A DNA stretch of 64,000 bases from Lysobacter sp. ISL-50 (GTDB taxonomy: Bacteria > Pseudomonadota > Gammaproteobacteria > Xanthomonadales > Xanthomonadaceae), in the NCBI RefSeq assembly GCF_018612875.1, contig NZ_JAGGRI010000034.1:1-64000 (forward strand). The letters run 5' to 3'. The notes below the pieces were generated by a model that worked only from the letters and a program-made list of their open reading frames with translations, was not told where the DNA came from and did no database searches. Each line of letters begins with the position of its first letter. Position 1 is the first letter of the stretch. Below are positions 12,485-20,121 of this stretch, piece after piece. The position numbers and the translations under genes were made by a program.

Positions 12485-12985
12485 TCAGGCGGCCAGCGCC
12501 TGCATGCCCATCAAGGCCGCGGCCACGGTCTGGCGGCGCACCGCCTCGCGATCGCCGTCGAAGTGGAAAACTTCCGCGCGCGGATAGCCGCCGCGGCGCT
12601 TCCAGGCGATCCAGACCGTGCCGACCGGCTTGTCCTCGGTGCCGCCGCCGGGTCCGGCGATGCCGGTCACCGCGACGCCGATGGTCGCGCCGGTATTGGC
12701 CAGGGCGCCGGAGACCATTTCGATCACGGTCTCGCGGCTGACCGCGCCGAACTGTTCCAGCGTCTGCGGCCGCACGCTGAGCAGGGCCTGCTTGGCCTCG
12801 TAGCTGTACGCGACCAGCCCGCACTCGAACCAGGCCGAGGAACCGGCGATATCGGTCAGGGTCTTGGCGATCCAGCCGCCGGTGCAGCTTTCGGCGGTGA
12901 CCAGCATGTGGTGATTGAGGCGGGCGTCCTCGCCGATCTGCTGGGCGAGGCGCTGCAAGGCGATGTCGGAGGCGTCTACGGTCAT
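12485..12985 (-). CDS. CinA-family nicotinamide-nucleotide amidohydrolase (PncC)
   Basis: A 166-residue stand-alone C-terminal CinA domain, known to deamidate nicotinamide mononucleotide in NAD recycling. Signatures seen: HHMLVTAESCTGGWIAKTLTD near the N-terminus, GSSAWFECGLVAYSYEAK, VSRETVIEMVSGAL, and GIAGPGGGTEDKPVGTVWIAW. The full-length CinA MPT-binding domain is absent, as in E. coli PncC. Start MTVDASD at 12985 is preferred over an in-frame ATG at 13063 because the extra residues fall outside the family. It is convergent with the MarR-GNAT gene. Confidence 0.9.
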   Translation of the reverse strand: MTVDASDIALQRLAQQIGEDARLNHHMLVTAESCTGGWIAKTLTDIAGSSAWFECGLVAYSYEAKQALLSVRPQTLEQFGAVSRETVIEMVSGALANTGATIGVAVTGIAGPGGGTEDKPVGTVWIAWKRRGGYPRAEVFHFDGDREAVRRQTVAAALMGMQALAA

Positions 12986-13316
12986 GGCGCCCACTATAAC
13001 GGGCGAAGGCGGCGCGGCTTTGCTGAGTGAGCGGATGCGCTTGCGAGCCACGGGCTCGCGCATCCGCGAACGCCAGGGCGGCCAGCCCTGGCCGGGTCGC
13101 CAACCAATCGGGAGCGATGCCGCCTGACTTCAGACGACCGCGTCTCCACCCGAAAGCTTCGTCGCGACAAAGCCCTGGACCCCCGCCTTCGCGGGGATGA
13201 CGAGCGTGGACCTGCGCCACCCCTGCCGCGCCCGACGAAACTCCGCGAAGGATTCGCCTGCCCCGCTCCCGCCATGCCGCATGCGCGGCGGCGGGAGCAT
13301 CGCCGGTCCCCAAGCC
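12986..13316. other. Intergenic stretch with a CCCGCCTTCGCGGGGATGAC repeat
   Basis: No gene seen. Positions 13160-13203 carry 'gacaaagccctggac' then 'ccgccttcgcggggatgac', one half of a dispersed element that recurs at 39200-39395. A palindromic CAGGGCGGCCAGCCCTG lies near 13073-13089. Confidence 0.5.
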
Positions 13317-15845
13317 TCAGTACATCACCCGGAAGGTCATGCCATAAGTACGCGGCGCACCGAGGAAGGCATTCCACGAACCGGTCTGCAGCGGCGCATC
13401 GAAGCCGACTTGCTTGTATTCCTCGTCGAACAGATTCATCGCCCAGGCCTCGATCATCCAACGCCGGTTCTTGGCGCCGAAGCCCAGACGCGCGTTGACC
13501 ACGGTGTAAGCGTCCTGCGACTTCTCCGGGTCGAGATCGGAACCGGTGTTGTAGTCGGAGGAATACTTCGCGCCGATGTTGAAGCGGCCGATCAGGTCGG
13601 AACCGAAATCCCACTGATACGTCACCGATGCCGAGGCCGACCACAACGGCGCGAAGCTCGCGCGCGCGCCGGGCAGCTTGGCCAGGTCGGCGTCGGGCAA
13701 GGGATCGTCGCCGTACTTGGTGTCGGCGTACATCACGCCGCCCTGCAGCATCAGGCCCTTGAGGCCGGTCTGCCAGAGGATTTCGGTGTCGATGCCCTGC
13801 GACACCACTTCCGGAATCGAACGCACCACGAAGCTGGTGCCGAGGAAGCTGTTGAGCTGGAAGTCGGTGTAGGTCTGGTGGAACAAGGTCGCGTTGAGCA
13901 ACAGGTTGCCGCCGGCCCAGGTGGTCTTGGCGCCCACCTCATAGCTATCGACGAACTCGCCCGGGAACGAGGTGTCGTTGACCGGGGCGATGCCGGCGGT
14001 GCCCGCCGACAGGCCGTTGGAGGACTGCACGCGATCGAGATTGAAACCGCCGGCCTTGTAGCCGCGCGCGGCCGAGGCGTAGCCCATCACGTGCTCGTTC
14101 CAGCGGTACGCGGCCTTGAGCGTGCCCGACCATTCCTTCTCGTCGCGTTCCTGATTGGTCACCCGGCCGTTGTGCAAGGTGTTGGCCCACGGCAGGCACA
14201 TGAAGCCGACCACCTGCGGCACCAGCGCACCGAGCGCGGCGACCGGCACGCCGCGCGCGGCCAGCGCCTGGCCGACCCGCGCCGGGTTCGACAGCGCCGC
14301 GCCGCAGCCCAGGCCGCCGTTGGGATTGCTGTAGACCGAGTCGAGTTCCTTGTTTTCCTTGGTGTAGCGCAGGCCCACGGTGATATCGAGCTGATCGGTC
14401 GCGTGCCAGGTGTTGTTCGTGAACAAGGCCACGCTCTTGCTGTTCTGCTGATAACGGTCGAGCGCGCCGAGGCCGCCGAAGCTGCTGCCGAACGGACGCC
14501 CCGCCGCCTGCGACAGGAAGGTCGCGGCGTTGGCGGTGTTGACCATGCCGGCCGGGAAACGCGCGGCGATCTGGCTCAGCACGGCGGTGGACAGATACGG
14601 CTCGTAGTGCGCGCCCAGGCTGTAGGAGTCGTTGCGCTCGAGGTCTTCGTCGGCATAGAACAGCCCGACCATCCAGTCGAGCTTGTTGGTCGCGCCGGTC
14701 AGGCGGAATTCCTGGCTGAACTGCTTGAAGCCGGTGAACGATTCGTCCGGATCGGCGTCGCGGTAGATCATGTCGGCGGTGGTGAAATCGAAGTCCAGGC
14801 CGTTGATCGCCTGCCAATCGCGCGAGGCGGTGATCGAGGTCAGGGTGGCGCCGCCGAACCACGGCGTGATCCAGTTGACTTCGGCGGAAACGCCCTTGTC
14901 CTTGATGTCCTGCGTGGTCGGGCGGTTGCTCCAGGCGCGGCGCGCGAACGGGTCGGCCACCGGCGCCACGCCGATGCCGCCGACCAGGCCGTTGACGATC
15001 GCCGAAGTCGGCCCGCGCACCGTGGTCAGGCCGACGCAGCAGTTTTCTTCGCGGCTGGTGAAATCCGCGATCAGGTTGATGTCGAGGTTCTCGGTCGGCT
15101 CCAGCAACAACTGGCCGCGCAAGGTGTGGAAGTTCTGGTCGCCGTCCTCGCGCTCGCCGCGCGGGCCGCGGCCGACTTCGACATCGGTGAAGCCGTCGCG
15201 CTTGCGCTTGGCGCCGTAGATGCGGAACGCGGCGTTCTCGCCGATCGTGGTGTTGAGCGAACCGGCCGCGCCGAGCGCGCCGTAGTTGCCGATGGTGAGT
15301 TCGCCCTCGACCGTGGTGTCGTAGCTCGGGCGGCGGGTGATCACGTTGATCACGCCGGCCGAAGTGTTCTTGCCGAACACCGTACCCTGCGGGCCCTTGA
15401 GCACTTCGATGCGCTCGATCTCGCCCAGGTCGCCGAAGCCCACGCCGTTGCGCGGGCGGTACACGCCGTCGATGACCACGCCGACGGAGGATTCCAGACC
15501 GGCGTTGTCGCCGACCGTGCCGATGCCGCGGATGCGCGCCACCGTCTGCACTTCGCTCTGGGTGCTGCTGACGGTCAGGCCCGGCACCAGCAGTTGCACG
15601 TCCTTGACGTCGCGCACGCCGGTGTCGCGCAGCAGTTGCTCGGGCAAGGCGGTGATCGAGATCGGCACGTCCTGCATCGCCTCCTCGCGTTTTTGCGCGG
15701 TGACGGTCAGACCGGCGAGCGTCTTGGCTTCCTCTTCCTGCGGCGGCGCGGCGGCTTGTTGCGCCTGCGCCTGCGAAGCGAATGCGGCCAAGCCGAACGC
15801 GATGGCCAAGGACAAGGACTTGCGACCCGGCGAGCGAGCGATCAT
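13317..15845 (-). CDS. TonB-dependent outer-membrane receptor
   Basis: An 842-residue outer-membrane transporter that uses TonB energy for uptake. The signal peptide (SLSLAIAFGLAAFASQAQA) precedes a TonB-box/plug region (LAGLTVTAQKREEAMQDVPISI; ARIRGIGTVGDNAGLE; VLKGPQGTVFGKNTSAGVINV) and a 22-strand-type barrel ending in GMTFRVMY with a terminal aromatic. The plug is of the iron-complex receptor type common in sphingomonads and xanthomonads; the ligand is unknown. ATG at 15845 is chosen because GGGGGAA lies 6-8 nt upstream; an ATG 15 bp further up is also possible. Upstream are two AAAACGTT words that may be an operator. Confidence 0.93.
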   Translation of the reverse strand: MIARSPGRKSLSLAIAFGLAAFASQAQAQQAAAPPQEEEAKTLAGLTVTAQKREEAMQDVPISITALPEQLLRDTGVRDVKDVQLLVPGLTVSSTQSEVQTVARIRGIGTVGDNAGLESSVGVVIDGVYRPRNGVGFGDLGEIERIEVLKGPQGTVFGKNTSAGVINVITRRPSYDTTVEGELTIGNYGALGAAGSLNTTIGENAAFRIYGAKRKRDGFTDVEVGRGPRGEREDGDQNFHTLRGQLLLEPTENLDINLIADFTSREENCCVGLTTVRGPTSAIVNGLVGGIGVAPVADPFARRAWSNRPTTQDIKDKGVSAEVNWITPWFGGATLTSITASRDWQAINGLDFDFTTADMIYRDADPDESFTGFKQFSQEFRLTGATNKLDWMVGLFYADEDLERNDSYSLGAHYEPYLSTAVLSQIAARFPAGMVNTANAATFLSQAAGRPFGSSFGGLGALDRYQQNSKSVALFTNNTWHATDQLDITVGLRYTKENKELDSVYSNPNGGLGCGAALSNPARVGQALAARGVPVAALGALVPQVVGFMCLPWANTLHNGRVTNQERDEKEWSGTLKAAYRWNEHVMGYASAARGYKAGGFNLDRVQSSNGLSAGTAGIAPVNDTSFPGEFVDSYEVGAKTTWAGGNLLLNATLFHQTYTDFQLNSFLGTSFVVRSIPEVVSQGIDTEILWQTGLKGLMLQGGVMYADTKYGDDPLPDADLAKLPGARASFAPLWSASASVTYQWDFGSDLIGRFNIGAKYSSDYNTGSDLDPEKSQDAYTVVNARLGFGAKNRRWMIEAWAMNLFDEEYKQVGFDAPLQTGSWNAFLGAPRTYGMTFRVMY

Positions 15846-15862
15846 CTGGTATTCCCCCATGT

Positions 15863-15886
15863 GAAAACGTTTCGTCGAAAACGTTC
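15863..15886. promoter_or_regulatory. Two direct GAAAACGTT repeats upstream of the TonB receptor
   Basis: GAAAACGTT occurs at 15863-15871 and again at 15877-15885, a 14-bp period, directly before the receptor's start region. Each contains the AACGTT core seen in LacI/GalR-family operators. Regulator identity is speculative; no such regulator is encoded in the window. Confidence 0.35.
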
Positions 15887-16298
15887 GGACTTCGATGTCT
15901 GCGATGCGATGACGGTGATGCGGCCTGCCTGTGTCCGGTTCCCATCCGGCACGCGCCGCGCCAGGCGTCCAGGTCGCATACGCAATCCACGCGCGATGCG
16001 GCCTTGATGTGCGAGGCGGGTATCGAATGTGCGTCCGGAAATTAGCATGACGACGGCACACGTCATGCGGCGTCGCAACACCTTTGTGTCGGCAAGTAAT
16101 TGCGCTGGCGAATTCGGCGGGATAAACGAACGAACGTTCGGGTTTTAGCTGCCTGTAGGCAGCATCGATCGAAGCGGCGCGAGTTCGCTTGTTCGTATAG
16201 GCAACGAGGTCTATTCGTGATGATCGCGAGCGCGCAATCGCGAGCCATCGGATCGGGCCGCCAGTCAAGCTACGTGAACGACAGAAGCGTCGAACAGC
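15887..16298. other. Intergenic DNA upstream of the TonB receptor, no supported gene
   Basis: Open frames here have no recognisable product. GC content is visibly lower around 16085-16220 than in neighbouring genes, and an 'acgaacgaacgttcgggttt' near-palindrome lies at 16125-16145. The receptor promoter probably lies in the first 100 bp. Confidence 0.5.
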
Positions 16299-16362
16299 CT
16301 CTCTCCCGCTTGCCACCCAAGGCGACTTCCCTCGGGAAGAGGGCTGGGGTGAGGGAGAGGGA
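16299..16362. repeat. CCCTCTCCC-type palindromic intergenic repeat
   Basis: 'ctctcccgcttgccaccc' followed by 'cctcgggaagaggg' and 'gtgagggagaggg' forms an imperfect long hairpin of the CCCTCTCCC/GGGAGAGGG type. It abuts the 3' end of the arginase remnant, so it may mark an old insertion or recombination point. Confidence 0.5.
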
Positions 16363-16380
16363 GAAGACGCGGTTTCGTCA

Positions 16381-16660
16381 GCGACTCTTTCAGCCGCCCC
16401 ACCCAATCCCGAACCAGAGTCGATTTCCCGAACAGACTCTCCACCAGATTGATCGCCACCAACGCAGTGCCGTTATCGCGATCCAGGATCGAATCGAGCT
16501 CGACGATGTCCAGCGACCCCGCCCGCTCTCGACGATCATCTCCATCGCCAACTACGCCTCGCGATAGTTGGGCCCGCCCGCGACCACGGTGCCGACGCCC
16601 GGCGCGATGCCGGGATCAAGGAAGTCCGCCGCCATCGCATGCCTGCGTCCGCCGATGTCC
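16381..16660 (-). pseudogene. Arginase C-terminal remnant with stop and frameshift
   Basis: On the minus strand one frame reads DFLDPGIAPGVGTVVAGGPNYREA, then a TAG stop at 16552-16554, then LAMEMIVESGR. The frame then shifts in GGGCGGGGTCG (about 16520) and continues as SLDIVELDSILDRDN, then GTALVAINLVESLFGKST. This is the conserved C-terminal third of arginase. The segment before DFLDP (RRHAMAAD) has lost the SxDxD manganese ligands expected there, and no N-terminal two thirds can be found. The gene is therefore dead. The functional copy, if any, is outside the window. Confidence 0.8.
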
Positions 16661-16811
16661 ACGGGACGTCGATCGCGCAGTGTCGGACCCAGCGCGCATC
16701 CACCCGCGCACATCGCCACCTTGGCCCGCGACTCGTCCCCGCATCCGCGGCGTTCGTCCCGCAAAAACACAAACTCGCAACAGCGGCCCTCGCATTCGCG
16801 CGGCAGTGTTG

Positions 16812-16827
16812 CTAGGGTTACTACTAG
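16812..16827. promoter_or_regulatory. LexA-box-like palindrome
   Basis: CTAGGGTTACTACTAG keeps the TTACTACTA half of the lexA operator found at 11386-11404, with a weaker left half. It lies about 160 bp before a small exported-looking protein gene. Tentative. Confidence 0.3.
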
Positions 16828-16988
16828 CTGGCGCCACACGCTGCAGTATCGTGACAATGCCGCGCAGCGTGACCGGGTTAACGCCAGACGGACCAAGGCG
16901 GACCGGTGCGGCTTGCCGACAGCAACACATAACGATTAGCGCCTAAGTGCGCATCGCCGCCCAGCGCGGCAGTTTGACTCGGGACTCC

Positions 16989-17276
16989 ATGAAAACGACC
17001 CTCGGCGTAGCGCTTACGCCTCCGTCTGCGGCTGCGTTGATCGCGGGAGCGTGCGTGCTCGCGGCCGCGTTCATGCCCTCGTGCCAGGTGCGCGGCCCGG
17101 GCGCGGCCGAGCCTCCGCAACTCACCGCCGTGGCCGACTTCGATGCGGCCGCGGCAGCAAAGCCTGCCGAATGCGCGACGCCGCAAGCCAAGCGCGCCGA
17201 CAAACCGGCGCCGACGCCGGCGCTCGCGCGGCCGGCGCCGCGGCCGGAATCGAGCAACAACACGCGCAGCCGCTGA
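16989..17276 (+). CDS. Small hypothetical protein with N-terminal hydrophobic segment
   Basis: A 95-residue product with one hydrophobic stretch (AALIAGACVLAAAFMPSC, about residues 15-32) followed by an Ala/Pro-rich tail. It could be a lipoprotein (Cys after the hydrophobic stretch) or a single-pass protein; neither is certain, because the lipobox is poor. The ATG at 16989 is preferred to one at 16947. No homologue is recalled. The LexA-like site lies upstream. It is convergent with the permease. Confidence 0.45.
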   Translation: MKTTLGVALTPPSAAALIAGACVLAAAFMPSCQVRGPGAAEPPQLTAVADFDAAAAAKPAECATPQAKRADKPAPTPALARPAPRPESSNNTRSR

Positions 17277-17294
17277 CCCGCGGCGGCGCCCCGC

Positions 17295-18707
17295 TCAGCC
17301 CGCCGGCGCCCGCGCCAGCTTGCTGTGGCGGATGCCGTAGCCGAAATAGACCGCGCAGCCGATCAGCAGCCAGATCGCGAAGCGCTCGAAGGTGATGTAC
17401 GGCAGGCCCGAGATCAGCCACAACGAGAACCCGATGCCGATCAGCGGCACCAGCGGCGACCACGGCGTGCGGAACGGCCGCGGCAGTTCCGGCGCGCGGT
17501 AGCGCAGCACCAGCACCGCGCTGCAGATCACCACGAACGCGCACAACACCCCGATGTTGACCAGCTTGGCCAGTTCTTCCAGCGAGAACAGCCCGGCCGC
17601 GACCGCCGCGACCGCGCCGATCAGCCAGGTCGTGCGCCACGGCGTGCGCCAACGCGGATGCGCCTGCCCGAACCAGGCCGGCAGCAGGCCGTCGCGCGCG
17701 AGCGCGAACCAGATCCGCGCGCCCGCCAGCAGATTGGCGAAGATGACGCTGGTGATGCCGCAGATCGACGCCAGCGAGATCGCGACCATGACCTTGGGCA
17801 GGCCGATCGCGGCGAACGCGTTCGCGACCGGCGCGTCGTTGCCCAGCGTGGTATACGAGACGATCCCGGTCAGCACCAGGCAGATGCCGACGTACAAGGT
17901 CATCGCGATCGCCAGCGACAGCACCACCGCGCGCGGCAGATCGCGTTGCGGGTCGATCGCTTCCTCGGCCGCGGTGGTCATCATTTCGTAACCGAACACG
18001 GCGAAGAACACGATCGAGGCGCCGGCCACCACGCCGCCGACGCCGAACGGCATGAACGGCTGCCAGCGCGCGGGATCGACGTAGGCCACGCCGGCCACGA
18101 TGATCAGCACGGCCGCGCCGATCTTGATCGCCACCACCACGGTGTTGAAGCGCGCGCCCCATTCGGTCTGGAACGCCAGCAGCGCGGTGATCGCCAGCGA
18201 CACGAACACCGCCGGCACATTCACTACCTGCCCGGTCTTGCCGCCGAACCAGCCGCCCTGCGCCCACAGCGGCAGGTTCACGCCGGCGGCGTCGAGCAAG
18301 GCCTGCACGTAGCCGGACCAGCCCACCGCCACCACCGCGGCGATCAAGGCGAACTCCAGCAACAGATCCCAGCCGATCAGCCAGCCGGCGAATTCGCCCA
18401 GCACCGCATAGCCGTAGGTGTAGGCGCTGCCCGACACCGGGATCAGCCCGGCGAACTCGGCGTAGCACAGCGCCGCCGCTGCGCTGGCGATGCCGGCCAG
18501 GACGAACGACAGCACCACCGCCGGCCCGGCGGTTCCGGCCGCGACCGTGCCGGTCAATACGAAGATGCCCACGCCGATGATCCCGCCCAGGCCGATCGCG
18601 GTGAGATGCCACAGGCCCAACACCCGCCTCAATTCGCCGCGCGTCATTGCTTCGGCCTGCAACAGCTCTACCGACTTGCGTCGGCTCATGCGCGCGACAA
18701 GGCTCAT
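17295..18707 (-). CDS. APC-superfamily amino acid permease
   Basis: A 470-residue inner-membrane transporter with about 12 hydrophobic helices. The first helix carries the substrate-site GLGGIIGVGIFVLTG typical of the APC fold. ALCYAEFAGLIPVSGSAYTYGYAVLGEFAGWLIGW places it near the cationic amino-acid (CAT/YfnA) branch; the substrate is not determinable. ATG at 18707 follows a GGGAGAC ribosome site; upstream in-frame ATGs would add unlikely Arg-rich sequence. It is transcribed alone. The 229-bp spacer to the next gene shows nothing. Confidence 0.9.
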   Translation of the reverse strand: MSLVARMSRRKSVELLQAEAMTRGELRRVLGLWHLTAIGLGGIIGVGIFVLTGTVAAGTAGPAVVLSFVLAGIASAAAALCYAEFAGLIPVSGSAYTYGYAVLGEFAGWLIGWDLLLEFALIAAVVAVGWSGYVQALLDAAGVNLPLWAQGGWFGGKTGQVVNVPAVFVSLAITALLAFQTEWGARFNTVVVAIKIGAAVLIIVAGVAYVDPARWQPFMPFGVGGVVAGASIVFFAVFGYEMMTTAAEEAIDPQRDLPRAVVLSLAIAMTLYVGICLVLTGIVSYTTLGNDAPVANAFAAIGLPKVMVAISLASICGITSVIFANLLAGARIWFALARDGLLPAWFGQAHPRWRTPWRTTWLIGAVAAVAAGLFSLEELAKLVNIGVLCAFVVICSAVLVLRYRAPELPRPFRTPWSPLVPLIGIGFSLWLISGLPYITFERFAIWLLIGCAVYFGYGIRHSKLARAPAG

Positions 18708-18936
18708 TGCGTCTCCCGCTGTGGTGGCGGCCGTCGCCCCCGCGACGCGCCTGCCGGCCCCGAATGCTGGCACCGGCCGGCGAACGCGGAATAGCGACGG
18801 TTCCCCTGCTGGGGCGCGGAAGTCCGCACAAAGGCGGCGCAGATGCCGGCGATGCAGGACGGTTTTTGTGGAACGGCCTCTGCGCCCGGTAAGCACTACC
18901 CTTGCGCCGGCCTTGCCTGTTCCTGGAAGGATGCGA

Positions 18937-20121
18937 TCACAGATACCGTAGCCAGGCCCAGTCACGACGTCGTGCTTTCAGTCTGGCAAACGCCTGCGTG
19001 GGCAGCCACAGCGCCAGCGCGACAACGGCGGTAATGCCCCACACGGCGGTCACCGTGCCGACGCCGAACACGGCGCCTTGACTAGGGCCCCACGACCACA
19101 GCGAGACGAGATACAGCGCTTTCAACAGGTACAGGTGGACCAGATAGAAGAACATCGGCGCGGCGCCGAAAGTCGCCAGCGGCAGTAACGCGCGAGCGAT
19201 CCTGGGCCGCTCGAACAGGCACAGCAGGCAAGCGCCCACGCCCAGCGTCAGCAACACGAATTGCAGCGACGGCGGGTATTTGGTCACGTTGAAGAAGCTC
19301 ATCGCGGTCGCGGCCAGGCTGTCGCCCCACCGCCACGGCGCGTCGCCATAGGCGTTAACACCCCGCACGGCGAAGAAGCCCGCCAGCAAGAGCAGTCCGG
19401 CCATCGCGAGCCCGCGCCGCCTCGCGGCGTCGCCGGCCGAGGCGTACCAGGCGCCCGCGACGTAGCCCAACGCGATCACGCCGATCCACGGCAGGACCGG
19501 ATACGAGGTCCGCAACCGAACGCCGGCGATCTCGAACCAGCCGCGCTCGTGGAGGATCAGCCACAGCGTGTGCGCGGGACCGGGCGCGCCGCCTTGGTAG
19601 CCGTCCAGAAGATTGTGACCCGCCACCAACGCCGCGCCGATTGCCAGCAACCACGGCCGCGGCAGCCAAAGCAGCGCCGCCAGCGCCACCATGCTGATGC
19701 CGATCGCCCAGATGACCTGAAGGTAGACCACGCTGGGCGGGAATTCCGCGGTCCAGGCGAAGTTGACCACGCTCAGCTCCAGCACGATCAGGAGCGCGCC
19801 GCGCTGCAACAGGAACTCGCTGGCCGCGCGCCGCGGGGCCGGTTGCTTGCGACCGTACAGGAACGCCGACATTCCAGTGAGGAACACGAACGCCGGCGCG
19901 CATAGATGGGCCAGCATCCGTGTCACAAACAGCGCCGGCTCCACCGATCCGACGTCCATGGGGTCGCTGACCTGATGGTGGAAGAAGAAGGTCTCGCGCA
20001 CGTGGTCGAGCAGCATCAGCAGCATGACCACGCCGCGCAGGATATCGATCGCGGGCAACCGTTGGCTCGGCGCACCGGTTATGGAACCCGCAGGGACAGC
20101 AGACGACGCGGCCACGATCAC
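18937..20121 (-). CDS. HGSNAT-like DUF1624 membrane acyltransferase-type protein
   Basis: A 394-residue polytopic membrane protein. The N-terminus has RLPAIDILRGVVMLLMLLDHVRETFF, the hallmark of the heparan-alpha-glucosaminide N-acetyltransferase catalytic domain (DUF1624), with the membrane His. AHLCAPAFVFLTGMSAFLYGRK follows, then about 9-10 helices. In bacteria the acceptor is generally unknown. It overlaps the upstream TonB receptor by 4 bp (20118-20121), so the pair forms an operon; a link to cell-surface glycan or ligand modification is inference. Confidence 0.85.
   Translation of the reverse strand: MIVAASSAVPAGSITGAPSQRLPAIDILRGVVMLLMLLDHVRETFFFHHQVSDPMDVGSVEPALFVTRMLAHLCAPAFVFLTGMSAFLYGRKQPAPRRAASEFLLQRGALLIVLELSVVNFAWTAEFPPSVVYLQVIWAIGISMVALAALLWLPRPWLLAIGAALVAGHNLLDGYQGGAPGPAHTLWLILHERGWFEIAGVRLRTSYPVLPWIGVIALGYVAGAWYASAGDAARRRGLAMAGLLLLAGFFAVRGVNAYGDAPWRWGDSLAATAMSFFNVTKYPPSLQFVLLTLGVGACLLCLFERPRIARALLPLATFGAAPMFFYLVHLYLLKALYLVSLWSWGPSQGAVFGVGTVTAVWGITAVVALALWLPTQAFARLKARRRDWAWLRYL

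Noticed and set aside
13197-16007. Plus-strand frame opposite the large TonB receptor
   Set aside because: Antisense shadow; receptor signal peptide, plug and C-terminal aromatic are all on the minus strand.
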